Origin: Gammaproteobacteria bacterium
Lineage (GTDB): Bacteria; Pseudomonadota; Gammaproteobacteria; Steroidobacterales; Steroidobacteraceae
DNA length: 42,061 bases
NCBI GenBank assembly: GCA_030831085.1
Contig: JAURLT010000063.1
Location: forward strand, 1-42,061
Direction: 5' to 3'
The position numbers and the translations under genes are program-made. The notes beneath the pieces were generated by a model. It did no database searches and was not told the DNA's origin. It worked only from the letters and a program-made list of their open reading frames with translations. Shown here in pieces: positions 31,708 to 40,507 of this stretch (positions within the stretch are counted from its first letter, which is position 1; the number at the start of each line of letters is the position of its first letter).

Positions 31708-34305
31708 CTACGCCACCCTGGCCTGATCAAGGAAGTCCCGCGCGAAACGTTGCAGCACCCCGCCGGCTTCGTAGATCGAGACCTCTTCGGCGGTGTCCAG
31801 TCGGCAGGTGACGACCACGTCGAGTGTGTCACCCGAGCGGCGATGGATCCGGAGCGTCAGGTCACAGCCGGGCGTCCTGTCGCCCAGTACATCAAAGGTC
31901 TCCCTGCCATCCAGGCCCAGGGAGGTCCTGCTGCTGCCTGGCTTGAACTCCAGCGGCAGCACGCCCATCCCGACCAGGTTGGTGCGATGGATCCGCTCGA
32001 AGCCCTCGGCCACGATGGCCTCGACGCCGGCCAGCCGTACGCCCTTCGCCGCCCAGTCGCGCGAAGAGCCCTGGCCATATTCAGCGCCAGCAACCACGAT
32101 CAGAGGTTGACCACGGTCCATGTAGGTCTCGATGGCCTCCCACATGCGCATGACCTTGCCTTCCGGTTCGAGGCGCGCCAGGGACCCGGAGCGCACGTCG
32201 CCATCGACGACTGCCATCTCATTTCTAAGCGTCGGGTTGGCGAAGGTCGCGCGCAAAGCGGTGAGGTGGTCGCCGCGATGAGTCGCGTAGGAATTGAAGT
32301 CCTCCTCCGGCAGGCCCATGCGGGCCAGGTATTCGCCCGCCGCGCTGTCAGCGAGGATGGCATTGGACGGGGAGAGGTGGTCCGTGGTGATGTTGTCACC
32401 GAGGATGGCGAGCGGTCGCATCCCCCTGAGGGTCCGCTCACCGGCCAGGGCCCCTTCCCAATAAGGGGGGCGGCGGATGTAGGTACTGCGAGGCCTCCAC
32501 TCATACAGCGGGCTGGAGGCCAGCGATGCGCCTTCCAGACGGGCCTTGAACATGGGCTCATAGACGGAGCGGAACTGCTCGGGCTTCACGCAGCGGGCGA
32601 CGATGGCATCGATCTCGGCATCGCTGGGCCAGATGTCCGCAAGGCACACGGGCCGACCGTCGGCATCGTGGCCCAGCGGATCGCGCTCGATGTCGACACG
32701 GATGGTGCCCGCAATCGCATAGGCGATGACCAGCGGTGGCGAGGCCAGGAAAGCCTGCCGGGCGAGGGGGTGAATGCGCCCGTCGAAGTTGCGGTTACCC
32801 GACAGCACGGCCGTGGTGTAAAGCTTCCTGCGGATGATCTCGTCACGAATGGCGGGCTCCAGGGCGCCAGACATGCCGTTACAGGTCGTGCAGGCAAAAC
32901 CCACGATTCCGAAACCTAGCCGTTCAAGTTCCTCGAGCAGTCCCGCCTCCTGCAGATAGATCTCGACCGTCCGTGATCCCGGTGCAAGCGAACTCTTGAC
33001 CCAGGGTTGTCGCATGAGGCCCAGGCGATTGGCATTCCTGGCCAACAGGCCGGCGGCTACCACGTTACGGGGATTGCTGGTGTTAGTGCAGCTGGTAATG
33101 GCGGCAATGATGACGGCCCCATCGGGCATCAGGCCTGGCTCCTCCTGCCACGGTGCAGCGATGCCCCGCTGGGTCAGATCGGTGGTGGCCACGCGGGCAT
33201 GAGGCCGCGACGGACCGGCCACGTTACGAACAACGCTACTGAGGTCAAACTGGAGGTCGCGATCGTAACGTGCATCCTTCAGGGTGTCGGCCCACAGGCC
33301 TGCCGCACGCGCATAGCGCTCGACGAGGGCTACCTGGGCCGGATCGCGACCGGTCAGGCGCAGGTAGTCGAGCGTCTGGTCGTCGATGGCGAACAGCGCT
33401 GCCGTGGCCCCGTATTCGGGCGCCATATTGGAAATGGTGGCGCGATCGCCAAGCGTCAGGGCGACTGCACCTTCGCCGTGGAATTCAAGCCAGGCGGACA
33501 CGACCCCTGCCTTGCGCAGGAACTCGGTCAGCGCAAGCACGATATCCGTTGCAGTAATGCCGGGTGCCGGTCTGCCGATGAGCTTGACGCCAATGGACTC
33601 CGGCAGGCGCATCCAGGAGGCGCGCCCCAGCATGACGTTTTCGGCCTCCAGGCCGCCGACGCCGATGGCAATCACCCCGAGCGCATCCACGTGCGGCGTA
33701 TGGCTGTCCGTTCCCACCAGCGTGTCGGGGAAGGCCACCCCGTCCTGCGCATGCACCACGGGCGACATTCGCTCCAGGTTGATCTGGTGCATGATGCCGT
33801 TACCTGGGGGGATTACGTCCACGTTGCGAAAGGCCTTGCGGCACCACTCGATGAAGTGGAAGCGATCCTCGTTACGACGCGCCTCGATGGCCTCGTTCTT
33901 TTCCCGTGCCTGAGGGTCGGCCCCGCCGCACTCCACGGCGAGGGAATGGTCGACGATCAACTGGACCGGCACCACTGGGTTGACCTGCGCTGGATCGCCA
34001 CCGGCGTCCGCGATCGCGTCCCGCAAGCCAGCCAGGTCCACCAGCGCGGTCTGGCCAAGAATGTCGTGGCACACCACCCGGGCCGGAAACCACGGAAAAT
34101 CGCGATCCCGACGGCGGTCGATCAACTGCAGGAGGCATTCATCGAGAATGGCCGGATCGCAGCGGCGGAGGAGGTTTTCAGCCAGCACCCTGGACGAGTA
34201 GGGAAGGGTGGTCCAGGCCCCCGGGCGTAGCGCCTCCGCGGCCTCACGCGCATCAAACCATTCCAGGCTGGTTGATGGGAGGGGCTTCCGAAACCGGCTG
34301 TTCAT
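31708..34305 (-). CDS. acnD: 2-methylcitrate dehydratase, Fe-S dependent
   Basis: Aconitase-family enzyme (865 residues) that dehydrates 2-methylcitrate to 2-methylaconitate in the cytoplasm. The 4Fe-4S ligands are C406 in SCTNTSNP and C472 and C475 in CTTCNG. Other marks are VGTDSHTPHVDALGVI, GVGGLEAENVMLG, and in the swivel domain GAEYGQGSSRDWAAKGVRL with the substrate-binding arginine. The ATG at 34305 has GAGGTTGAT at a good distance; an in-frame TTG three codons upstream is less likely. It sits between prpC and prpF, the usual arrangement of the AcnD/PrpF variant that replaces PrpD. Confidence 0.95.
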   Translation of the reverse strand: MNSRFRKPLPSTSLEWFDAREAAEALRPGAWTTLPYSSRVLAENLLRRCDPAILDECLLQLIDRRRDRDFPWFPARVVCHDILGQTALVDLAGLRDAIADAGGDPAQVNPVVPVQLIVDHSLAVECGGADPQAREKNEAIEARRNEDRFHFIEWCRKAFRNVDVIPPGNGIMHQINLERMSPVVHAQDGVAFPDTLVGTDSHTPHVDALGVIAIGVGGLEAENVMLGRASWMRLPESIGVKLIGRPAPGITATDIVLALTEFLRKAGVVSAWLEFHGEGAVALTLGDRATISNMAPEYGATAALFAIDDQTLDYLRLTGRDPAQVALVERYARAAGLWADTLKDARYDRDLQFDLSSVVRNVAGPSRPHARVATTDLTQRGIAAPWQEEPGLMPDGAVIIAAITSCTNTSNPRNVVAAGLLARNANRLGLMRQPWVKSSLAPGSRTVEIYLQEAGLLEELERLGFGIVGFACTTCNGMSGALEPAIRDEIIRRKLYTTAVLSGNRNFDGRIHPLARQAFLASPPLVIAYAIAGTIRVDIERDPLGHDADGRPVCLADIWPSDAEIDAIVARCVKPEQFRSVYEPMFKARLEGASLASSPLYEWRPRSTYIRRPPYWEGALAGERTLRGMRPLAILGDNITTDHLSPSNAILADSAAGEYLARMGLPEEDFNSYATHRGDHLTALRATFANPTLRNEMAVVDGDVRSGSLARLEPEGKVMRMWEAIETYMDRGQPLIVVAGAEYGQGSSRDWAAKGVRLAGVEAIVAEGFERIHRTNLVGMGVLPLEFKPGSSRTSLGLDGRETFDVLGDRTPGCDLTLRIHRRSGDTLDVVVTCRLDTAEEVSIYEAGGVLQRFARDFLDQARVA

Positions 34306-34316
34306 GTTGATCAACC

Positions 34317-35474
34317 TCAGGCGCGCTGGTCGATGGGCAACACCTTGCGAGGCTCTGGACCCGTATAGTTGGCGCTCGGACGAATGATCTTGCCGTCCAG
34401 TCTCTGCTCAATGACATGGGCGCCCCACCCGGTGGTCCGGGCAATGACAAACAGCGGCGTGAACATGGCGGTGGGCACCCGCATCATGTGATAGGAGACA
34501 GCACTGAACCAGTCCAGGTTCGGGAACATCTTCTTGATGTCCCACATGACCGTCTCCAGGCGTTCGGCGATGTCGTACATGCGGGTGTCGCCCGCTTCCT
34601 CGGCTAGCTGCCGGGCGACGCGCTTGATGACCGCATTGCGCGGATCGCCAATGGTGTAGACCGGGTGGCCGAAGCCGATGACCACTTCCTTGCGTCCCAC
34701 CCGCTCCCGAATGTCGGCTTCCGCCTCGTCAGGATTTCCGTAACGCTGCTGAATGTCGAAAGCGACTTCGTTGGCGCCTCCGTGCTTGGGGCCCCGCAGG
34801 GCGCCGATCGCGCCCGTGATGCAGGAGAACATATCGGAGCCCGTGCCGGCAATGACCCGCGCCGTGAAGGTCGATGCGTTGAACTCGTGCTCGGCATACA
34901 AGATAAGCGATGTGTGCATGGCCCTGACCCAGCTGGCTGGCGCCGGCCGACCGTGCAGCAGGTGCAGGAAATGACCACCCACGGAGTCATCATCGGTATC
35001 GATTTCGATCCGCACACCCCTCTGGCTGTAGTGATACCAGTAACAGAGCATGGAGCCCAGAGAGGCGACCAGCCGGTCAATGATCTCCCGCGCTCCAACA
35101 ACGTCATGGTCGTCCTTCTCGGGCATGGCGCAGCCCAGGGCCGAGACGCCCGTCCGCATGACGTCCATGGGGTGCGCAGAGGCTGGCAGGTGCTCGAGGA
35201 CCGCCATGACCGATGCAGGAATGCCCCTCAGTCCGCGCAGGTGCGCTTTGTAGGCGGCGAGCTCGGCCGAATTGGGCAACGTGCCGTGGACCAGAAGGTG
35301 CGCGACCTCCTCGAATTCGCAGCTTTCAGCGATGTCGAGAATGTCGTAACCCCGGTAGTGAAGATCATTCCCGGACCGACCTACGGTACACAACGCTGTA
35401 TTGCCGGCCGCCACGCCCGAAAGGGCCACCGATTTCTTGGGCTTGGGCAGCGTCGATTCTGTCGGGTTACTCAT
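34317..35474 (-). CDS. prpC: 2-methylcitrate synthase
   Basis: Citrate-synthase-family enzyme (385 residues) that joins propionyl-CoA with oxaloacetate. The N-terminal [20 protein letters not shown] and [20 protein letters not shown] are typical of methylcitrate synthases. Active-site regions are [36 protein letters not shown] and [15 protein letters not shown]. The small size and lack of an NADH-binding N-terminal domain separate it from the TCA enzyme. It lies 9 bases after prpB and 11 before acnD. Confidence 0.95.
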   Translation of the reverse strand: MSNPTESTLPKPKKSVALSGVAAGNTALCTVGRSGNDLHYRGYDILDIAESCEFEEVAHLLVHGTLPNSAELAAYKAHLRGLRGIPASVMAVLEHLPASAHPMDVMRTGVSALGCAMPEKDDHDVVGAREIIDRLVASLGSMLCYWYHYSQRGVRIEIDTDDDSVGGHFLHLLHGRPAPASWVRAMHTSLILYAEHEFNASTFTARVIAGTGSDMFSCITGAIGALRGPKHGGANEVAFDIQQRYGNPDEAEADIRERVGRKEVVIGFGHPVYTIGDPRNAVIKRVARQLAEEAGDTRMYDIAERLETVMWDIKKMFPNLDWFSAVSYHMMRVPTAMFTPLFVIARTTGWGAHVIEQRLDGKIIRPSANYTGPEPRKVLPIDQRA

Positions 35475-35483
35475 CTCATCCCC

Positions 35484-36368
35484 TCACTTGCGGTCACGTG
35501 AAAACAACTCGTCGAGTTTCTTCTCGTAGTCGTGGTAACCAAGCACTTCATACAACTCTGCGCGCGTCTGCATGCGGTCGAGCACAGGCTTCTGGGTACC
35601 CTCCCGGCGGAGGGTGCCGTACACCTCCAGCGCGGCCTTGCTCATGGCGCGGAAGGCAGAGAGCGGGTACAGGACCAGTCCCACGCCGGCGGAGGCCAAA
35701 TCTTCTACGGTAAACAGGGGTGTCTTGCCGAACTCGGTAATGTTGGCCAGCACCGGCACCGGGACGGCGCTGGTGAACTGCCTATATTCGTCAAGGGTGG
35801 CGAGGGCCTCGGCAAAGATCATGTCAGCGCCGGCCTCCACGTAGGCCAAGGCCCGATCCACCGCTGCCTGCTGACCCTCCACGGCGTGGGCATCCGTGCG
35901 GGCCATGACCACGAAGCCCTCGTCAGTACGTCCGTCCACTGCCGCCTTCAGCCGATCGACCATCTCGGCGCAGGACACCAACTCCTTGCCGGGCCGATGC
36001 CCGCAGCGTTTGGCCTGCACCTGGTCCTCCAGATGCATCCCCGCTGCTCCCGAGCGAATGAGGTCGCGGCAGGTCCGTTCGATGTTGAAGGCGGCACCCC
36101 ATCCTGTATCCGCATCCACGAGCAGGGGCAACTCGGTGGCCGAACAGATCCGGCGGACATCCTCGCAGACGTCGTTCAGCATGGTGATGCCCAGGTCCGG
36201 GAGTCCGAACGAGGCATTGGCGACGCCCGCACCCGACAAGTAAAGGGCACGAAAGCCGCTGCGCTCCGCCAGCAGCGCGCTGAAGGCGTTGACCGCGCCA
36301 ACCACCTGCAAGGGCACTTCTTCCTTGACCGCCGCACGTAACTTCTCGCCTGGCGATATGATTTTCAT
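35484..36368 (-). CDS. prpB: 2-methylisocitrate lyase
   Basis: Cleaves 2-methylisocitrate to pyruvate and succinate (294 residues, isocitrate-lyase/PEP-mutase fold). The catalytic loop is [12 protein letters not shown] with Cys122, next to the E. coli position (C123). Metal-binding DADTGWG and [10 protein letters not shown] are present, as is [18 protein letters not shown]. It is the first gene of the prp operon as read here. No strong ribosome site precedes the ATG. Confidence 0.95.
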   Translation of the reverse strand: MKIISPGEKLRAAVKEEVPLQVVGAVNAFSALLAERSGFRALYLSGAGVANASFGLPDLGITMLNDVCEDVRRICSATELPLLVDADTGWGAAFNIERTCRDLIRSGAAGMHLEDQVQAKRCGHRPGKELVSCAEMVDRLKAAVDGRTDEGFVVMARTDAHAVEGQQAAVDRALAYVEAGADMIFAEALATLDEYRQFTSAVPVPVLANITEFGKTPLFTVEDLASAGVGLVLYPLSAFRAMSKAALEVYGTLRREGTQKPVLDRMQTRAELYEVLGYHDYEKKLDELFSRDRK

Positions 36369-36418
36369 GGAAACTTAATCCGTCCTAGGTTGGGATCTGG
36401 CGCTCGGCCCCTTCTTTT

Positions 36419-36441
36419 TTTGCACCGCACAGTTTAGCAAA
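36419..36441. promoter_or_regulatory. Inverted repeat upstream of prpB, possible operator
   Basis: TTTGC, 13 bases, GCAAA, about 50-70 bases upstream of the prpB start, in the only gap (36369-36455) before the prp genes. The plus-strand left arm is preceded by five more T. It overlaps TAAACT (minus strand), a possible -10. A regulator site is plausible; which protein binds is unknown. Confidence 0.35.
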
Positions 36442-36455
36442 TGGACCGGCATCTC

Positions 36456-36890
36456 TCAGCGGATCCTGAACAGCTCCCCGGCAATGTCCCGGAACCCCTT
36501 GAATTCCAGCGCATTGCCTGAGGGGTCCAGGAAAAACATGGTTGCCTGCTCACCCACCTGACCCTTGAAGCGGATATAGGGCTCGATCAGGAACTGGTCC
36601 ACTGCAGCACGGGCAGTCTCGGCAAACTGCTCCCAAATAGGCATATCCAGCACCACTCCGCAGTGGGGAACCGGCACGCCGTGTCCGTCGACGGCGTTGC
36701 GGATGGCCGCTACCCGCCCGGCGGGTCCCAACTCCGGATTCAGGTGCACCACGAACTGGTGCCCGAACATGTTGAAGTCGATCCACTCGGCGCTGCTGCG
36801 ACCCTCCGCAAAACCCAGCTGCGTACCGTAAAACTGTCGGGCCTCTTCGAGGTCCCTGACCTGAACCGCAACATGAAAGGGCGTCAGCAC
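36456..36890 (-). CDS. VOC-family protein (glyoxalase-like, single domain)
   Basis: A 144-residue VOC-fold protein. It begins [20 protein letters not shown], with His6 as the first metal ligand, then [11 protein letters not shown]; a second His lies in [10 protein letters not shown] and the Glu in GNALEFKGF completes a plausible H-H-E metal site. AGGAGG sits 6 bases before the GTG at 36890, which decides the start over a long upstream open frame antisense to the carbonic anhydrase gene. It is 87 bases upstream of prpB, same strand. Substrate unknown. Confidence 0.85.
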   Translation of the reverse strand: MLTPFHVAVQVRDLEEARQFYGTQLGFAEGRSSAEWIDFNMFGHQFVVHLNPELGPAGRVAAIRNAVDGHGVPVPHCGVVLDMPIWEQFAETARAAVDQFLIEPYIRFKGQVGEQATMFFLDPSGNALEFKGFRDIAGELFRIR

Positions 36891-36972
36891 AACGAACCTC
36901 CTATGGTGATCGCGAGCATATTTGGGCACACTCCGGTCGGCCTTTCCATAGACAACAGCAAGGGGGCAGGGG

Positions 36973-37569
36973 ATGCGGCAACTTCCAGAGTTGTTTGAAG
37001 CAAACCGGCGATGGTCGGAGCAGCAGAAAGGCAGGGATCCGCTGTATTTTGAGCGCCTGTGCGGCCTGCAGCGTCCGAAATACCTGTGGATCGGCTGCGC
37101 TGACAGCCGTGTGCCGGCCAATACGATCATTGGGCTGGAGCCGGGTGAGGTGTTCGTACACCGTAACATCGCCAACCTGGTCAACCCGGACGACACGAAT
37201 TGCATGGCCATCCTGCAGTACGCCATCGACGTGCTGGCGGTGGAGCATGTGATCGTTTGCGGCCATTATGGGTGCGGGGGTATTCAGGCTGCGATGGGCC
37301 CTGTGCTGGAATCGCCACTGGAAGAGTGGCTGTCCCCGTTGCGTCAACTGGTCCAGCAGTGCGGCAGCGATGGTGAGCAAACCGGTACCAGCAACCCCTC
37401 TCGCGCGCACTGGTACACCCTGTGTGAAAAAAATGTCGCCAGCCAGGTTGCCGTGCTGGAATCGCTGCCCGTCGTTCGCGCAGCACGCGAACGCGGACAG
37501 ACACTCTCATTGCACGGCTGGATTTATGACCTGCATGACGGCTTGCTCCGGGATCTACGGGCCGCTTGA
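36973..37569 (+). CDS. can: Beta-class carbonic anhydrase
   Basis: Interconverts CO2 and bicarbonate in the cytoplasm (198 residues). Zinc ligands C42, D44, H98 and C101 and the partner R46 fall at the same positions as in E. coli Can: [12 protein letters not shown] and [13 protein letters not shown]. The [13 protein letters not shown] motif is also present. AGGGG lies just upstream of the ATG. It is divergent from the VOC gene (82-base gap). Bicarbonate supply for fatty-acid and other carboxylations is the likely role. Confidence 0.95.
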   Translation: MRQLPELFEANRRWSEQQKGRDPLYFERLCGLQRPKYLWIGCADSRVPANTIIGLEPGEVFVHRNIANLVNPDDTNCMAILQYAIDVLAVEHVIVCGHYGCGGIQAAMGPVLESPLEEWLSPLRQLVQQCGSDGEQTGTSNPSRAHWYTLCEKNVASQVAVLESLPVVRAARERGQTLSLHGWIYDLHDGLLRDLRAA

Positions 37570-37734
37570 GTGCTTATCAGCCATTGCGAGGTTTGCATCA
37601 TTTGGCGAGTTAACGCACACCAAGGCGGTCACAGCGTGGGTGACCGACGATGATGGCACTGAGTCGACGCCCAACGGCATGGCCACCGTTACGTTGAAAA
37701 CTGGCGGCCTGGACTGAGCAACAAACTGCGGGCG
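37570..37734. other. Region between can and the terminator, nothing firm seen
   Basis: The can stop is followed by a stretch that stays open in a different plus-strand frame until 37717, ending with a peptide like TDDDGTESTPNGMATVTLKT. It has no start or ribosome site of its own. It could be the remnant of a lost secreted-protein gene, but this cannot be supported. No hairpin or RNA gene recognised. Confidence 0.3.
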
Positions 37735-37764
37735 AAAAAAAACGCCCCTCCTGACGGAGGGGCG
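37735..37764 (-). terminator. Strong intrinsic terminator for the DUF4397 lipoprotein gene
   Basis: On the minus strand, a perfect 9-base-pair stem (CGCCCCTCC, 4-base loop, GGAGGGGCG; 37743-37764) is followed by eight T. It lies 30 bases past the stop of the minus-strand gene. On the plus strand it is followed by CCTTCATTTT, so it may also stop can transcripts. Confidence 0.85.
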
Positions 37765-37793
37765 CCTTCATTTTCGAGGCAACCGACCTGGGT

Positions 37794-39398
37794 TCAGACC
37801 GGATCACCAGCAGTTGGGCACGCACCCAGAGCCGAGTAATCAATGAAGATCAACTGGGGCAGAGGGCCCTCGCCGCCATCCGTCTGCGGATCGCGCGCGA
37901 TCACGTCCAGCACCTCGCCGCCGGTGAAAGCGGCATCCTGCACTTCGATCGCAACCACCCCCTTGTTACCGGCCGGCGTCACGTAGACGTCGTAGGTGCC
38001 GACGCCGATCGACAGGATGCCGGTATTGGCACCGAAGGGCACAGCCGAAAAGGCCGGGGTGGTGGTGGGATCCAGCAGGTCGGTGCCATCAGCAACGAGG
38101 TAGATGTCCACTGCCGGCGTCGAGGGCGAACCGTGGGTGATCCTCAGCTTGGCCTCGGTCGCCACGCTGCGGCGATCGTTGAGCAGGGGCAGCGGCTGGA
38201 TGGCCGGCGTGCCGCTGGAGAGGAAACCCGTGACGATGGCGGTGAGTTCGTCGCCCTTGCTGACCGATAGCGGGAACTGCAGTGCCACGGTGGACGGATC
38301 GCCCGTCGCTGTCACGCTAAGGTTGTAGCTGCCTGGCGCAGGTACCGCAGCAATCTCGCAGAAAGCGGTGAAGGGCAGACCCGCACCCAGCACAATGGAC
38401 TCCGTAGCAGGGGTGGAGGCGTCGTCAGCCAGCAAATCCACCGCCGGCGCATCCGGCGAGGCATGCACCGCAACCACCGAAGCGGGCGTCGCCTTGTCCA
38501 GCAGGTCAGCAGCACCAGTGCCGTCCATCAGCACCACCTGGATCGGCGTGGTGCCGGGGCCGACATTCTCGACCGCCACGGCCAGCAGGTCCGCACCCGC
38601 GGGCAGCGACACGGTACCGGTGTCGTACACCACCGTGGTGGGATCGCCCGCGAGGGTGACCCGGATCTGGTAGTCGCCTGCCACCGCCTCGACCCGGCCG
38701 CTGGCCTCGGTGAAGGAGAGCCCGGAGCTGATGGGTGCACTGGCAGCGAGGTTGGCACCCGGAGTCGTGATGTAGACGTCGACCGCCGGTGCGGTGGACG
38801 CCGCGTGCACGACCTGCGCCCGCAGGCTGCCCGGGGTGATCGGCGAATCCGTGGGGTTGCTGAACACCAGCGCGCCAATGCCGGCGACGGGTCCGGCTGC
38901 AATCACGGTGTAATCCCGACTGAACTCGAGGCTGAGGGTTTCATCGATCACGATGGCGTTGCCGCCCGGAATGATACCCTCGACTTGAACCCGGGTGGTT
39001 TCTGCCACGGCCAGGAAACCGGAGCCCTGGCGGTAATCCACGCCCGCCAGCGCCTGACCACCATTAACGATGATATTGACGGCCGGGGCATCCGCAGAGG
39101 CGTGCAGGGCGCGCAGGCGCGGCGCCGTGGCGCAATCGAGGAATTCGCTGCCCGTGACCTCGCTGTTGTCGAGGACGTTGTTACGGTTGGTGTCAAGCCC
39201 ACTTTCCAGGACGCGGCCGCCACCCGGACAGTTGGCGTCACCACGCGGAAGCGTGCGGGTTCGAACCAGAGAATTGAAGCCGTTGGAACCGTCGGTTCCA
39301 TCGACACCGTCCCTGCCATCGAGGCCGTCATCGCCCTCGCAGCCGGCCAGCAACACAGCCAGTGCCAGCGTAGGCACGGCCTTGGTAAACAGACTCAT
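37794..39398 (-). CDS. Lipoprotein with collagen-like stalk and four DUF4397-like repeats
   Basis: A 534-residue exported lipoprotein. The lipobox is LLAGC, with lipidation at Cys20. Right after it comes a short collagen-like Gly-X-Y run (residues 22-40), then a module with two cysteines (57, 89) around a calcium-loop-like DTNRNNVLDNSEV at 69-81. Four DUF4397-type beta repeats follow, starting near residues 96, 193, 308 and 418, each with a form of HASxDAPAVD (ALHASADAPAVNI, VVHAASTAPAVDV, AVHASPDAPAVDL, THGSPSTPAVDI). GGAGG precedes the ATG at 39398. No GP sorting signal is seen. A cell-surface or periplasmic binding role is likely; the ligand is unknown. Confidence 0.9.
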   Translation of the reverse strand: MSLFTKAVPTLALAVLLAGCEGDDGLDGRDGVDGTDGSNGFNSLVRTRTLPRGDANCPGGGRVLESGLDTNRNNVLDNSEVTGSEFLDCATAPRLRALHASADAPAVNIIVNGGQALAGVDYRQGSGFLAVAETTRVQVEGIIPGGNAIVIDETLSLEFSRDYTVIAAGPVAGIGALVFSNPTDSPITPGSLRAQVVHAASTAPAVDVYITTPGANLAASAPISSGLSFTEASGRVEAVAGDYQIRVTLAGDPTTVVYDTGTVSLPAGADLLAVAVENVGPGTTPIQVVLMDGTGAADLLDKATPASVVAVHASPDAPAVDLLADDASTPATESIVLGAGLPFTAFCEIAAVPAPGSYNLSVTATGDPSTVALQFPLSVSKGDELTAIVTGFLSSGTPAIQPLPLLNDRRSVATEAKLRITHGSPSTPAVDIYLVADGTDLLDPTTTPAFSAVPFGANTGILSIGVGTYDVYVTPAGNKGVVAIEVQDAAFTGGEVLDVIARDPQTDGGEGPLPQLIFIDYSALGACPTAGDPV

Positions 39399-39437
39399 TA
39401 CGTCCTCCTTGTATGCAACCAAAGCCAGAGCGCCCCC

Positions 39438-39449
39438 ACTCTGCAGAGT
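39438..39449. repeat. 12-bp perfect palindrome upstream of the lipoprotein gene
   Basis: ACTCTGCAGAGT, 40-51 bases upstream of the lipoprotein ATG (minus strand) in the 81-base gap after the aldo/keto reductase. It has no loop, so it fits a dimeric-protein site better than a terminator. No regulator is known. Confidence 0.3.
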
Positions 39450-39479
39450 TTTTCGCAAGCAAGGCAGGTTTGGATTCAG

Positions 39480-40451
39480 TCAGAGCCCGGCGATGTAGGC
39501 CTTCATCCTGGCCCGCAACTCGGCGTCTGGAACTGGGCCGCGTCCCGCCTGCAGGTTGTCCAGTACATGAGCCGGCTTGCTGGTCGCAGGCGTGACCACC
39601 GTCACGGCCGGGTGGGACAGGCAGAACTTGATGAAAAACTGTGCCCAGGTGGCAGCACCCAACTCGGCGGCCCAGTCCGGCAGCGCTCGGTCCCGGACCT
39701 TGTCCCAGAGACGCGACCGTCCAAATGGCTGGTAAACCAGCACTGCAATGCCCTCGTCAGCAGCCAAGGGCAGCAGTCTCTGCTCGGCCACCTCATACTC
39801 GTCCACGGCGTAATCGATGCCCACGAAATCCAGCTGGCCGGTGCGCATGACCTTTTCGAGGGTTTCGTATTGCCCGTCAAAGGTGGTGGTGACTCCCACG
39901 TAGCGCACCGTGCCTTGCTGTTTAGCCTCCAGTAGCAGGGGCAGTTGAGTGTCGAGATCCGCCACGTTATGCACCTGGACGCAGTCAATTCGATCCACCC
40001 CGAAACGTTGCCGCGAACGCTCCAGCTGCTGCCTCGCAGCCTCAGGATCGGCCCGTCCATCCCGCGGCGCCACGTTCAGCTTGGTGGCCCAGAACAGTTT
40101 TTGAGACAGCCCGAGCCCACGCGCCAACTCACCGGCCACCCGCTCGGCCTCGCCGTAGGAGGGCGCGGTATCGATCAGCCGCCCACCGGCGCCTTCAAAG
40201 GTGGAGAGCACCCTCGCCAACTGTGCAGACTCGTCGCGGCCGGCAAGGCGCGCGAAGGTCGCCGAGGTGCCTAAGCCGACCGCAGGCAGGAGTTCGCCGG
40301 AACCGGGGATCGGTCGAAGCAATAAATCACCTTCAGTATCTTTTGCAAATGATTGTTTTAAATTTATATTTGATGCAAACAGTCCAGCCAGTACATTACC
40401 AATGAATTGGCGTCGCCCGCCTGACTCACCAGGGTAATTGACCTTCTGCAT
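39480..40451 (-). CDS. Aldo/keto reductase with twin-arginine N-terminus
   Basis: A 323-residue aldo/keto reductase. The catalytic tetrad is present: Asp94 and Tyr99 in LIDTAPSYGEAE, Lys124 in WATKLN, His161 in VQVHN. The N-terminus reads GGRRQFIGNVLAGLFAS, a twin-arginine-type motif with a weak hydrophobic stretch, so Tat export with a bound nicotinamide cofactor is possible but not sure. Residues about 25-45 are encoded by an AT-rich segment (40320-40395) unlike the rest. GGAAG lies 5 bases before the ATG. Substrate unknown. Confidence 0.87.
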   Translation of the reverse strand: MQKVNYPGESGGRRQFIGNVLAGLFASNINLKQSFAKDTEGDLLLRPIPGSGELLPAVGLGTSATFARLAGRDESAQLARVLSTFEGAGGRLIDTAPSYGEAERVAGELARGLGLSQKLFWATKLNVAPRDGRADPEAARQQLERSRQRFGVDRIDCVQVHNVADLDTQLPLLLEAKQQGTVRYVGVTTTFDGQYETLEKVMRTGQLDFVGIDYAVDEYEVAEQRLLPLAADEGIAVLVYQPFGRSRLWDKVRDRALPDWAAELGAATWAQFFIKFCLSHPAVTVVTPATSKPAHVLDNLQAGRGPVPDAELRARMKAYIAGL

Positions 40452-40469
40452 GGTGCTTCCTTCGTGCCG

Positions 40470-40488
40470 TGCTAGCGTAAGGCTAGCA
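40470..40488. repeat. 7-bp inverted repeat in the divergent gap
   Basis: TGCTAGC, GTAAG, GCTAGCA, between the aldo/keto reductase (minus) and small lipoprotein (plus) genes, which are only 56 bases apart. It is 20 bases before the lipoprotein ATG. It may be a shared operator or a leader hairpin covering the ribosome site. Confidence 0.35.
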
Positions 40489-40507
40489 AACCCCGGAGTC
40501 TGCCCTC

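Noticed and set aside
31669-34230. Two long plus-strand open frames (416 and 407 codons) antisense to acnD
   Set aside because: The minus strand encodes a complete AcnD with all Fe-S cysteines. The plus-strand products show no recognisable motif.
38463-39935. Long plus-strand open frame (490 codons) antisense to the DUF4397 lipoprotein and aldo/keto reductase
   Set aside because: It spans two well-supported minus-strand genes, is rich in Arg, Gly and His as expected of GC-rich shadows, and has no domain or ribosome site.
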